DNA of 64,000 nucleotides from Alisma plantago-aquatica (lineage: Eukaryota; Streptophyta; Magnoliopsida; Alismatales; Alismataceae). How positions within the stretch are numbered: position 1 is the stretch's first letter; each line of letters starts with the position of its first letter. The notes under the pieces were generated by a model. It did no database searches. It worked only from the letters and a program-made list of their open reading frames with translations, and had not been told where the DNA came from. Both the position numbers and the translations under genes were made by a program. This document shows, in pieces, positions 49,028-60,386 of this stretch. The stretch spans positions 63,534,001-63,598,000 of the forward strand of contig OY856411.1 in assembly GCA_963693085.1 (NCBI GenBank). The letters are read 5' to 3'.

Positions 49028-50791
49028 CTATAGAGAGGCTCTAAGTCTATGATTGTCATCAGTAAGAGATATAACAGTAGAAGACAAACTAACAAGATCA
49101 TCTCTAGCATGAACAAGGTCGGCCTTTAAATAGAGGGCTTTAGTCAAGTAAGAATCTTTTTCAAGAGAAATGGAAGCAACATCATTACTAGGAAAAATAG
49201 GTCTAGAAGATAAATCATTAACTTGATCAAGCAACCTAGAGTTTTTAGATTCTAGCAATTGAATTTCTCTGAGATAAACATCCCCCTCATCTTTACAAGT
49301 ATCAACAATAAGCTTGAATTCAACATTTTTAGTTTTAAGTATCTCAAGATCTCTTAGGCACTCTTGGTTCTCTTCATTAAGAGATTCAATGTTCTTAAGG
49401 TAGACACCATTCTTTACCTCAATTCCATTGTATTGGAGCTCAAGATCAAGAAATTGGCGTTGCAAGTTATCAATACTCTCAAGATGAATTTTCTCATTTT
49501 GCTCAAGAATATCACGTTTGACATACAAATCATCAATGATTTTACCGAATCTCTTCTTTTTAGATTTACATGTAGAATAAGAAGAATCAGTAGTAACAAA
49601 CATGTCAATGAGTGTTTCTTTAGCTAACTCATGCAAGCTTACCTCACTTACCTCACCAATATCTTCACTTGTAGAGGCCATGAGTGCAAGGTAGCATTCT
49701 CCATATTCATCAGAGCTTGAGCCACTAGAGGATGATCCTTCCCAAGCCACATGAGCTGCATAATTGTGTCTCCTCTCCTTCTTGTCCTTCCTCTTGTATT
49801 TTCTATCTTTCTTGTACTCTTCCTCCTTCTTGGATCTACTCCGGTGGTGTGACTTTATAGCCTTAGGACATTCACTCTTGTAGTGTCCTTTTTTACCACA
49901 CTTGTAGAACCTTAGAGTAGAAGAAGAAGATTGCTTTCCTTTGAAGTGCTTTACCTTAGAGAAGTTGGCTTCATGCTCACTAGGGCCATCATCTTCACTA
50001 GAGGAGGGTGAGAGACCCAAAAAGCAAGTTGTTGTTGAAGGATGACAACTTCCACTTGAGCTGTGAAGGCACTATCTTTGATGTTCCTTGCTTCCTTCTC
50101 TTCTTGCTTGTCAAGTCATGGCTCATGGGCTTGTAGATTCCCAATAAGCTCCTCTGTTGGAATGTCACCAAGACTTCTCACTTCTTTAATGGAGGTTACC
50201 TTTGACTCCCATCTTTTTGGTAGAGACCTCAAGATCTTTGAGTTGATTGCTCCTCTATCCAAAGTGTGTCCCAAAGCATCTAGGCCATTGATGATGATTT
50301 CGAGACTTGAGTACATATCAGGCAACTCCTTATTTCTTCCGTATCTTGAAGTTCTCTAGGAGGATGTTCAACATGTAGATATTTGCCTTCTTCACTTGCT
50401 TTGTGCCTTCATAAGTGATGCACAATTTTTCCCATATCTTATAGGATATATCCCATGATGAGATGTGGTTGAACTCAGATGGAGTGAGGGCTACATAGAG
50501 GATGCTAATTGCTTTGGCATTGAGCTGGGCATTCTTTAGGGCTGCTTCATTCGATGATGACATAGCTCTGGTTGGATACTTGTTGGGTGTAATCATCACC
50601 TTCCACATATCAAAGTTCACCCCTTGAATGTAGAATTGCATTTGCCTATTCCAATAGATGAAGTTGGTTCCATCGAAGACCAGGGGGCGTATGGAGAATC
50701 CTCCCTCTATGTTGAGTGAACCAAGTAGGTTCTCACCTATCTTCTCATCTTGTGGGAAACTTGTTGGAGAAGATCCTTGCTCTGATACCAC
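49028..50791 (-). pseudogene. Element B gag, broken
   Basis: ORF 50330-50791 starts at ATG 50791, next to the PBS: VSEQGSSPTSFPQDEK, then FDGTNFIYWNRQMQFYI. A frameshift near 50325 leads to 50116-50325 (SKILRSLPKRWESKV). A further break leads to the long open frame 49028-50020 (330 aa): Ser-rich linker, zinc knuckle FYKCGKKGHYKSEC with the first Cys replaced by Phe, a Lys/Glu-rich stretch, then a coiled-coil region to the end. Compared with element A this copy keeps the coiled coil in one frame. Confidence 0.85.
50779..50790 (-). other. Primer-binding site of element B
   Basis: The plus strand GCTCTGATACCA is TGGTATCAGAGC on the minus strand, two bases from the LTR, as in element A. Confidence 0.92.
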
Positions 50792-50792
50792 T

Positions 50793-52248
50793 TGTTGGAT
50801 CTAGGGCTCTAGATGGGGGTGAATAGAGCTTCAAAATTCTCACAAGAATAGTTAGACCTTCAAATTATATCAATTGAAACTAAATGCTTAATAACAATTT
50901 GAAGTCCTATCTAAGCAAGCATAGTGAGGATGAGAGAGATTGAAACATACACTTGGATAAGGTGGTTAGAGTGGTTCCAATATCCAAACTAGAAGAACGC
51001 CAATCTAGTATCTAGAGAGGTCAACCTCTAGGATTTTGCAACCCATGTATACTTATATTCCATCATAAGAGATATAAGGAGACCACCATACATCCAGGGA
51101 CTTACCTATTCAAGATAAGAGTCTTTCACCTACACAAGGATTTACCCACTTGATGAAGATGTCTTTAGCCTTCACCAAGGACTTACCCACACTTGCATCA
51201 AGTCTCTAGACTTGAAGGAGTTACCAACTCTTCTTGAATCTTCTGCCTTGTCCTTCTCCTTCACTTGGAGAAGATCTTCATACCTTCTTCAACCTCGAAG
51301 AAGAACATATTCTCCTCCTTCACTCAGAGAAGATCACTTCAACCTTTGCTCTTTGATAAAGGGGATTGGCAAGATGGAAGGAATAAGAGATTTACAAGAT
51401 AACATGGAGGTATATCTCTTACAATATGCCTTCACTCATAATTACAAAATTCTTTGAAAATTAGAGAGAGAAAGGGGATCAAAGGGTTACAACACACTCA
51501 ACTATAATGAGGACCAATGATAGCATGAATGAGCAACCTTGGAATGAACTCCAAGAGGTCCTATTTATGGCTGGACAAGTTCCTTAGAGTGTGGGATCAT
51601 ATAAGAAGTAAAAATAGCCGTTTTACAACTTGCAACAAATCTATTTTCATTTCCAACAACTCTCCAACAGTTGGAATCAATTTTTCTACATTTACCATAC
51701 AATACATTTGGTCGAGTTTCAATAAAGGTAACTCGACCGATCCATTAATCAACAAAGCCAATTTTCAAACTATCGGTCGAGTTTGTCTTGGGAAAATCGA
51801 CTAATGAGTCAAAATCAGTTTTGGTCAATGAGTCGGTTGGTCAATTTCTGTGAGTGTACAACTCGATCGATTAATCCATTTCCAAAAATCCATCACTAGT
51901 CGATCGAGATCCAAACTTGATCGACAGATTTGTTGTGACAAATTTTTCAAAATGATTTATGAGTGACCAAATGTTGGAATTAAGTGTCCCTGATTTTTTC
52001 TAATATTAGTTACAAGTCATATCATAAATACAAGTGATTACAAAAATATTCTAAGGTGGTTTGGAGTGATTTCCCAAATTTCACACTTGCATTGCCTTTG
52101 ACTTGAGCTTGGACAAGCTAGGGCTTGTGTAATTTGATCCTTTTCATATACCTATAGCCTGGAATCAATCTTAAACATATTAGATACATATGAATGGAAT
52201 AGTTCATCATTACCAAAATATGGACTATGTATAACTCTCAAGTTTACA
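50793..52248 (-). repeat. 5' LTR of element B
   Basis: 1,456 bases, TGTTGGATCTAGGG...CAAGTTTACA. It contains paired GGTCGAGTT / AACTCGACC motifs between 51705 and 51920 and a TATA-like box (minus strand) at about 51560-51570. Confidence 0.92.
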
Positions 52249-52253
52249 ATATA

Positions 52254-55200
52254 CATAATCTAAACTGTATATGAGCAAATAAATTTCATTTTAGCTTTAA
52301 TGGTGTTGAATAAGATTTGTGATAATGTGACATCAATTTATGAGGTTATATGAGGAAAAGAAAAAAAATTGTGTTTTTTGTATATTGTGTTCATTTCTTT
52401 GTCTAGAGTTAGTTGTTTTGTTTCATATCTAGGTTTAGGTTTAGGGTTTCTCTCTAATTGTTGACATTTATGCTGATTAAAAGAGAGGTCCTGACATGTC
52501 TGGTCAGAAGGTTTCAAAGAAATTCACACTGTAAGTTTGGGTGAATCCTTTGGAAATAAGACAAGCTTTTGGACGCTCCACTTACCGATCTTAATTAAAT
52601 CTTATAGAGATAACCCATTTTCAATCGACAATATTTTTGTCTAGAGGACGAGACATAATATGTTAAGTCACATTCTCATGTAATGTTGTCATTTGCTCAA
52701 ATGTCACAGCTTTCCAACCAATTGTTGAAGGGCCTCACAATAATTTTTTAGAATTTGGATAGAATCAAGTTGTTGGACAATGCATTTGGCAATGTTGAAA
52801 ATCTTGGATAGGCAATAGGTACAAGGTATTGGACGGTAGATTGTGAAAGAGTGTATACCTATATAGAGAGCCATGGGACATGATAGATCCTTAGACGTGA
52901 AAAATGGTGTCGACTACCGTGCTTGTGGTGGAGGAATGATAAGGATGTGTTGAGTAACATAAGGATGGGTGATGAATTCATGATCCATTAGTTCATAAAG
53001 ATCTTGATCAACAAACTCAGGTTGAGGCTAACGGTGAGGCAGAGAGGATGGTGATGCTGAATCAAAGAACATATTTGATTCGTGGAATACAACATTAACA
53101 AAGACATACTATGATGATTGCTGGGAGTATAGAAGTGATAACCTTCCTAGAAGGTAGAATAGCCAAGGAAAACCATTTGATAGAGAGGTGATCAATTTTA
53201 TCTTCCTTTAGATCAAAGTTATGCACAAATGCAATACACCCAAAAACACACAAATGAAGGTAAAAGTCTTTTGAGTAGGAAAAATGGAAAAAAGGTGTCT
53301 TGTTTCGTAGAGAAAATAATGATTGTCCATTGATAAGGTAGCATGCAGTGATAATAGTCTCAGACCAATACGTTTTGAACACTTTGTCCTAAAACATAAC
53401 AACACAAGCCATGTCAATAAAATGACAATTTTTACGTTCTACAATCCCATTTTATTATGCTGTGTGATTTGTAAGAACCTTGATCAATGGTTCTAGTATC
53501 AGAGTAAAATGAAGACACCTGACCCAAAACTTATTCTAAAGCATTGTCGGTCGGCATGATTTAAGTGGATTTATTAAATTGTGTTGAGATCATTTTCTAA
53601 TATTTTTGGAAAATACTAATCATCTCATCATGAGATTTCAACAAGTATAACCAATTCATGCAAGAGAAATCATCAAAAAATTTAATGAAAAAATGGAATC
53701 CATTAAAACTAATGGTTCCGAAAGGGCTACAAATGTCATTGGGAACAACATCAAAAGCATCAATAGAACATAAACTAGTTTTTTTTCAGGAAAAGGGGTC
53801 CTATAATTCTTCCTAAACTCACACAAATCACATGAAAGACTTTTCAAATGGGATAAAAAGGGTTCCAGGTGATTTACTTTTCCAAGAGAGGGATGACTAT
53901 ATCATTGATGAAGTTGGAGAGGTGTGCTCACAAGAAGGAAAAAAGAAGGAATGCCATTATGAAACTAGTATAGGATACCATATCTAGAACCAAACCAATC
54001 ATCTTGAAAGTCTGAGAATCATGCATCACAAATCATAGCTACCAAAGGTGAATTTGTAAATAAAGACATCGATTAACTTACAACTAGACATTTAATGAAA
54101 GAACAAATGGGGAATATAATGAAAAAAACTGAGTTTAAGACTAGGTGAGATATTAACAGTCTCACAATGCTTCCAGAGTGACAAATGAAGTAGGAATATG
54201 AGGTTCAATGGAGGAGAAAAGTTGTTTCATATCATTCATAAGTCAGGTGGCCTCAGAGTCTATAATCTAAGAAAAGATGGATGCCAGCAAGAAGGCCCCG
54301 ATATTACCTTAGTTAGAGTCTAGATGCACTAAAGATTTTGTAGCAGGTTGCATGGTCAAGGATCCCCAAATCCTATGAATCTTTTAGGAACCTCTCGAGA
54401 GGGGTGGAGAAGTTGCTCATACTCAGATGAAGAGACAATGAAAGATAGACTGCCTATTTCTTGGGAAACATGGGCATTCCCTGTGCCATGAATGCCCTCA
54501 TAGGGATGACCATGCTTCAGATAGAACTTCTCCTCCATGTGCTCCAACTCATTACATGAAGTGCATTTGGGCCACGGGGTACATCCATGGCCACATGCAT
54601 AGGCAACGAGTGCAACTTCTAGTTGCTAATCTAGTGGAGTGGAAGATAGGAGCTGAACATCACAATGATGAAGACGAGAGAGACATCTTCTAGAGTGGGA
54701 AAGTTGTAACATATCAAGATGATTCTACAAATAGGAGAATAGAATGGATTGAGGCCATTAAAAAATTTGGCAGTAAAAATAACAACATGCTTTTTGGTTT
54801 GATTTTAAAAATAGACAGGCTAAGAATAGTCAAGATGCCGGTACATACTAACAATAGAGTCATAATATTCATAAAGGATCCTATCATCCTAAGTTTCACC
54901 AAAGAGTTTATCCAAAACTTGTTAAAGTCTTAAATCATTCTTTTTCTCTATGACTCTATGTAATGATGACTAGAACCGTCCCGTAGATCCTTCACAATTT
55001 GGTGAACCATGTATTTGGAGGCAATAGAAGGATCCATGTTATTTTATTGCCAACATTTGACCTGGCTATTTTCCCATTTCATTTAGGGGCATCCTCAACA
55101 TGCCTTTTTATAGATTTTACCTTATCTCTGGATTCTATAATTTTTTGGATATAATTCATCCACGTCGAATAGCTATCTTCATTGAATTTTTTTATAGAGA

Positions 55201-55270
55201 TAGGCGCACTGTCATTATAGACAATGGTCTGAGGTGAAACTTTTCCCTCAACTTTGCCTTCAGACATGAT
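52254..55270 (-). pseudogene. Copia C gag to integrase, very decayed
   Basis: Read leftwards from 55267: a gag start MSEGKVEGKVSPQ with FNEDSYSTWMNYI (55079-55267), then decayed gag pieces around 54714-54902. Near 53800 lies a short GAG-pre/integrase remnant. At 53095-53420 the integrase C-terminal pattern is clear: TACYLINGQSLFSLRNKTPFF, then LCVFGCIAFVHN. The section after that, to 52254, cannot be aligned by eye. RT itself is not recognised and may be deleted or decayed. The gene is cut by element B at 52254 and continues at 23966. Confidence 0.6.
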
Positions 55271-56080
55271 GAATCATCACATCAATAGGATGTTGGTGAA
55301 GAATAATATCAAATTAATCAGATTGGTAGTTACGAAGATGAGAAATTACTGGTAAGATCTACAATGAAAGGAAAAACATAAAAAGCTTGAAAGAAACATA
55401 ACCAAAGGACTATCACATGAATAAGGCACTTTGATAGGAAAAAATAATGGATGCCTAACCATTAAAAATACTCACCCATGTACATAAGGATAATACATAG
55501 GCGGGAAAGGAAAGAAAAGAGGGGTCTAATGGTTGTTACAAAATTAGTTTCTAAAATTGATATCTATCATGCCAAAATAAACACACCACATGTATGATGT
55601 GGTGGGTTACAAAAAAAGGGAGGAGTGCCAGTCAAACTCCAACAGAGGCCAATATTCTATAAAGCACCTTATCAAGGGGCCACAAGTGTAATTTCATAGG
55701 GAACAATGACCTACACCTCCCCTACTAATAATCAGGCATGTCAAAGTCGTGATACCCTAGAGAAAGAGCAGTGAAGGGGTGATTCACAATAAACCAACAC
55801 CTACTCAGAGTTAGGAGAGCAGCCATACCCAGAGAGCCAACTAATGGTTGGTGGCTATGCAACAATGGGCTACTATAGTGTAGCCATCTACATACTTCCA
55901 AAAGCAAGCAATGACTTCCTTTTGCGGGCAGTCGTTGTGTGAGCAATGGACAAGGGTGGGTGGGTGTGGTGTGTGAGGTGTGGGGGGAAATAAATGAAGA
56001 AGAATAAGAAGAGGCAACTTAGGGGAGAGAAGGAGAGGGAATGGGTCTGCTCCTATGAAAGCTTGGGGGTCAGAACAATG
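55271..56080 (-). other. 5' untranslated leader of element C
   Basis: About 800 non-coding bases between the PBS and the gag start, including a patch of mixed GC content 55660-56040. No recognised protein. Confidence 0.5.
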
Positions 56081-56092
56081 TTCTTGATACCA
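56081..56092 (-). other. Primer-binding site of element C
   Basis: The plus strand TTCTTGATACCA is TGGTATCAAGAA on the minus strand: Met-tRNA type over the first eight bases, abutting the LTR. Confidence 0.75.
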
Positions 56093-56276
56093 TGTGAAAA
56101 GAACATCTTACTATTAGTAAAACAAGGTTAGAAAGAGTCATATATATAGCCTTATCTCAAGATATGGTATACCATAGACACAACATAACATAGACTATAT
56201 AAATACTAGGATCTTAAGTAGAGGAATCCCAATTAGCTAATACAAAGGTAATCATTAACATAAAATACCACCAACA
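56093..56276 (-). repeat. 5' LTR of copia element C
   Basis: 184 bases; the plus strand is TGTGAAAAGAAC...CACCAACA. Diverged partner at 22266-22451. Followed by the target duplication ATATG. Confidence 0.8.
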
Positions 56277-56281
56277 ATATG

Positions 56282-57202
56282 TATGCCTAAAATTTTATGT
56301 TTGACATCATTGCATTGTGAAACTATTTTTAGTACAACAACTAATATTGTATTTAGTCACTTTAATATAAGAGCTTAAAACATAGAAACACTATTAATTT
56401 ATTATTATATTACATACTTCATAACTAGTTACTTCTTGTCACTTATAACATTTATTAAGTGATCTTATAATGTGATCCTTTAAAGTATTTTTTATGCTTT
56501 TAGTTTTAATACAGATAGGAGTTGGTACTATTTACAAATTAGTTTTCTAGTGTAGGAAATGATGATGATATCATGAAACATGAAGCATGTCATCTCAGAG
56601 ATCTTATTTTGGTGTATATCATTTTTTTATAAACCTTTTATATGGCAACTATAATGATATTGAACCAAATTATATACGTTTTGAGAACATCAAATAAAAA
56701 AAGCATGTATAGTACCAAAAATGTGAATTATGAGTGATGTGATTTCTCAAGATAGAGTCAATAGATTAAAAATATGTACTGATGCATAGATTTATAGTAC
56801 ATTTTAATATTTCAAATACTTCATACATCTTGAAACCTCACCACATCCACCTCAAAAAGACATACTAGTTATTTTGAATAGAAAATACATTTTATAAAAG
56901 AAAATTCCATTAGATTAGCAACGTTGAACAAAGACTTGAAAATACACCACCAAATATTAAATTTACAAAGTTAGAATATTAGAAGTTTGCAATAGAGCTC
57001 ATAAATTATCTATCATAAGTCTACATGTTATCTTATCATGTAGCACATAACGAGAACGTAGTGTAACACTATAAACATACACAATTTTCCAAATTCAATA
57101 CGGAAACCTAACCTATATATGTACATATATGAATGTATATATTTATATGTGTTTATATATAAATATATGCATGTATATGCATGTATATATGTGTATATAT
57201 AT
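56282..57202. other. AT-rich DNA without recognised genes
   Basis: No ORF of known type and no clear repeat except the TATG-rich microsatellite at its right end. It is the presumed host side of element C and also the left flank of element E. Confidence 0.6.
57112..57202. repeat. TA/TATG-rich microsatellite
   Basis: Degenerate mixture of TATA, TATG and CATG steps over about 90 bases next to the proposed start of LTR E. Confidence 0.75.
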
Positions 57203-58389
57203 TGATAACCTCCCATTTTTTGATGTTATCTTAGTAATTTTCCTCAGTTTTCCATACTCTTTCTCAGATAAATTAGATAGAATCCTTAACTTTCCTCCTT
57301 TATTAAAAATATACCTTTAGATTAACTTTTCTCCTTTTTTCTTACAGAAAATTACAAAAAAAAAATCACAAAAGTTCCAAATGGTCCCAAGACCGTTTGG
57401 AGACCAAATGGTCCCAAGACCATTTGGAGACTACCCGGTCTCGAGACCGCATGAAGCTACACGGTCCCGAGACCGCATGGAGTCACACGGTCCCAAGACC
57501 GCATGGAGTCACGCTGTCCTGAGACTACATGGAGTCACATGGTCCCGAGATCGCATAAAGCTACACGGTCCCGAGACTACATGGAGTCACACGGTCTCGA
57601 GACTGCATGACGCCTACACGGTCCCGAGACCGCACAAAATCTTTTAGTATGAACTGTCTACGTTTGTACTATTAGATTCGAATCTCGATTGAATGTTGGT
57701 TCTTGATGCATGTATCCACCATGCATCTGTTTTGGTATTGAGGAGTGTTTTTTAAGAAGTGGAGTAAACTCACTTCCATCGTTGTACTTTCATACTATGA
57801 AATGGAATCAGTTGACGTATGAAAGTACAACCTTGATAAGTCGAGGAACACACTTTGTGAAGGGAATGATGTAAAGTAAGTGACCATTCGTTCAGGGATG
57901 GCTGGCATTACAACATTCCCACACTTCTCGTAGTTAGTTCTCTGAAAGGAAACTAAATCTACAAAGATACTAACTATTTAGACTCTTATTGCAGGTTGTG
58001 TTTTTATGATTGCATGTTTTGATCCATGCGTGGTGGTGGTGAAAGCCGATCACATCCCAGTGGTTTATTATCATTGTTTACAACCTTAATTTTACTTTCT
58101 TGCTTTGTTTTACTTGCACTTAGTTTAAAAACAACCAAACCAACTTTTCGATCTAGATACCAACTGTTAAGAGGTTAAGTGAAATTCTAACATTTTCCAT
58201 CTTGTTACTCCCAACAAGACCGTTGTCCTATGGATTTGACCCTTAACTATACTATGATAAGACTTCCACGTATCCTAGCATACGTGGGTGGAGTTCTCAA
58301 TCAAGTATAAGCAAGGCTAAACCTAAAGACTTACTATCTTTAGGATTTTTAGTGGTGCATGCAATTCCACGCGAGTGGAAGCTCCATCA
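57203..58389 (+). repeat. 5' LTR of element E
   Basis: Proposed limits TGATAACCTCCC...GCTCCATCA. The right end is set by the PBS four bases further on. The left end is inferred from the TG start and sequence change, since the 3' LTR is not in the window. Confidence 0.65.
57379..57641 (+). repeat. Ten tandem units of 26-27 bp in LTR E (GGTCCCGAGACC palindrome)
   Basis: The unit is ACACGGTCCCGAGACCGCAT plus GGAGTC, repeated ten times head to tail with point changes. The core GGTCTCGAGACC in units 3 and 9 (one or two changes) is a perfect 12-base palindrome; the commoner GGTCCCGAGACC is one change away. The 88-codon open frame over it (57381-57647) is only translated repeat. Confidence 0.92.
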
Positions 58390-58393
58390 AAAA

Positions 58394-58412
58394 TTGGCAC
58401 CGTTGCCGGGGA
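58394..58412 (+). other. Primer-binding site of element E (Athila type)
   Basis: TTGGCACCGTTGCCGGGGA, identical to the site of element D. Confidence 0.88.
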
Positions 58413-58564
58413 CAACAGAACGTTTTAATTTCATTTACCATCTTGCTAGTTGGTTAGGGTTTTACACTTTTCTTTAAACATTACTCCATATCCTTTTGAT
58501 TTCATCACACGTTCCAAATCATCTAAAAAGTGTGTTTCTTCCTCTACTCAGGTAGAAGAAGCGT

Positions 58565-60386
58565 ATGCAACCATCGCATAATCTTGGATTCTCCCCTAAT
58601 CCAGAGTACGACTCTAAGGTAGAGAGAAGCTTCCACCACCGCATCAGACTCAACCGCCAAAGAGCCAGACAAATGGCTGAGGATCAACGTCAAGCTGCGC
58701 TAGTAATGGAAAGGGTCAACGCCGCCATAGCCGCTCAGAGGGCACAACTCATTGCTGACACCCGTGCTCAGATCCAAGCAGAAATCCGAGCTGAAGAACA
58801 TGCCCGTATCTGAGCCAAAAACGAAGCGCTAACCAATATGCCCAGTTAGAGCTAAGAAACAAGCAATTGAGGGACTATGCTGTCCCCAAGAACTATGAAG
58901 ATAATCATCCAGTCCGTCCACCAATCATCAACATACCCAATTTTGAAATCTGAACACAATGGATTCAAATCATGTAAGGCATCTCATTCTCTGGTGGTTC
59001 TGGAGATGATTGCATGGATCACTTGAAGAGGTTCAAGGCACTTCGCCAACTTGTCCCACATGCCAGAGTTGCCTTTGATGAAATAATGCTACATCTTTTC
59101 CACTTCACTCTATCTGGAAGGGCTTTGAGTTGGTACAACTCACTTGATAGGGAGCCAATCATCACCATCTGGGCTCCCTTGGAAGAGAAGTTCCTAGAAA
59201 AGTTTTTCCCTCCTTCATTAACCTACGAAATTAGGGGGAAGATCAACCACTTTGCCCAACTCCCTGGAGAATCACTCATAGAAGCATGTGAAAGATTTAA
59301 GGATCTTCTAAGGAAGTGCCCTCATCACAGTATCTCCCAAAATCAATTAATAGAAACATTCTATAGGGGGGTGAGTGATGATATCAAGCAATTTTTGGAT
59401 TCCTCATCTGGAGGAAATTTTATGAGAAAGAACTACGAGGATGCTTGGAAAATCGTTACACTTGGAGATGAGAACCAATCCAATTGGGGACAATCATCCG
59501 ATAAGGGAGTCCTCAAAGTTTATAAGGCTGAGGAATCAATGGAAATGAAGGCCATTGCTGAAGCTTTAAAGACCATAGCTCACAAATAGCAGGCACTTGA
59601 AACTTCATTTGGAGAATATGATAAGAAGAAAAACCCTCAAGTCCAACAAGTTAAAGCTGCCACAGGGACTTGTGAAGCCTGTCACACATCTAATCACCCT
59701 ATGCTGTCATGTGGCTTACTTTACAATGTGATGATGGATATGCAACCACCACAACAGCAGTACGAACCAATCATCAGACACCCTGAAGATCAGATACCTG
59801 AACAAGTTAATTCCATTCATTCCATACCAGGACAAGCCTACTATAATCCAAATCAATGAAGAAACCACCCCGATTTTCAATATGGGAATCCTGTGGGGAC
59901 TGCTAACCCGCAACATCAAACACAAGGCGGATCCCCCAATAGGTTGCCACCTGGATTTCAAAGTAACTTTAACCAAAATCAAGGGAACCTCAGAAATAAT
60001 TTCCCAAGATCCAACTACCCTAGAAATCCCTCCGCCTACTATCAATATACCCATCCTCCTCTACAACCACAATTACACCCTCAACTGCAGCAACCGCAAC
60101 AACCTCCGTTAACACCACCTCCGCAACAACCTCAGAAAAATGCCCCTTCCCAGCCAACAGACGAGATGACTATGATCATACAGATGTTACAGTCACAACA
60201 AACCATGCTTGCCAATCAGCAAGCTTAGCAGAAGGCTGTGGAGGCTCAACTAGCACAAATTGCTTCCCAACTGAAGCCACCAGTAGGTACTTTTGTTGGT
60301 CAACCAGAGTCAAACCCTAGACACGATCAAAATAGACCAGAGCAATTAAATGCCATCACTACAAGATTTGGTCATTGTCTTTCATG
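58565..60386 (+). pseudogene. Element E gag, broken
   Basis: The ATG at 58565 opens an Arg/Gln/Ala-rich helical N-terminus (82 aa, stop at 58811). The frame then shifts by about 58810 and continues as RNKQLRDYAVPKNYED with two stops near 58950-58977. The Retrotrans_gag domain follows in 59014-59589: MDHLKRFKALRQL, LSGRALSWYNSLD, FLEKFFPPS, ACERFKDLLRKCPHH and LIETFYRGV. A stop at 59587, then the zinc knuckle CEACHTSNHPMLSC near 59672 (perfect CX2CX4HX4C), then a Gln/Pro/Asn-rich segment (59893-60228) and a last coiled stretch to the stop near 60386. Capsid and nucleocapsid precursor of the Athila type. Confidence 0.85.

Larger units (their letters stand above)
23967..52248 (-). mobile_element. 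Maximus/SIRE-type Ty1/copia element B, split by element A
   Basis: Perfect 5-bp duplications ATATA flank it at 23962-23966 and 52249-52253. The 5' LTR is 50793-52248. The 3' LTR is in two pieces, 23967-25200 and 42653-42882, because element A entered it. Order on the minus strand: LTR, Met-tRNA PBS, gag with zinc knuckle and coiled coil, protease, integrase, RT, RNase H, a third ORF, polypurine tract, LTR. Net length without A is about 10.8 kb. Long size, copia gene order and an ORF after pol are the hallmarks of the Maximus/SIRE lineage. By eye, LTR copies differ at about one base in ten. Confidence 0.9.
22261..56281 (-). mobile_element. Old Ty1/copia element C, split by the nested elements B, A and D
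   Basis: The two ends carry related LTRs of about 185 bp (22266-22451 and 56093-56276) and near-matching 5-bp target duplications, TTATG (22261-22265) and ATATG (56277-56281). On the minus strand, the right LTR is followed by a primer-binding site, a gag start and integrase pieces, and the left part ends in a copia RNase H tail and polypurine tract before the 3' LTR. Element B is inserted at 23967-52248 with duplication ATATA on both sides. Net length is about 5.7 kb. The LTRs are strongly diverged and the ORFs shredded, so this is the oldest layer. Confidence 0.8.

Noticed and set aside
57379..57641. Direct repeats that at first resemble a CRISPR array
   Set aside because: Units are contiguous with no unique spacers, lie in a plant LTR, and there is no cas gene.
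57381..57647. 88-aa open frame with repeated PRPFGD/SRDR phrases
   Set aside because: Pure translation of the 26-bp tandem array; no independent coding signal.
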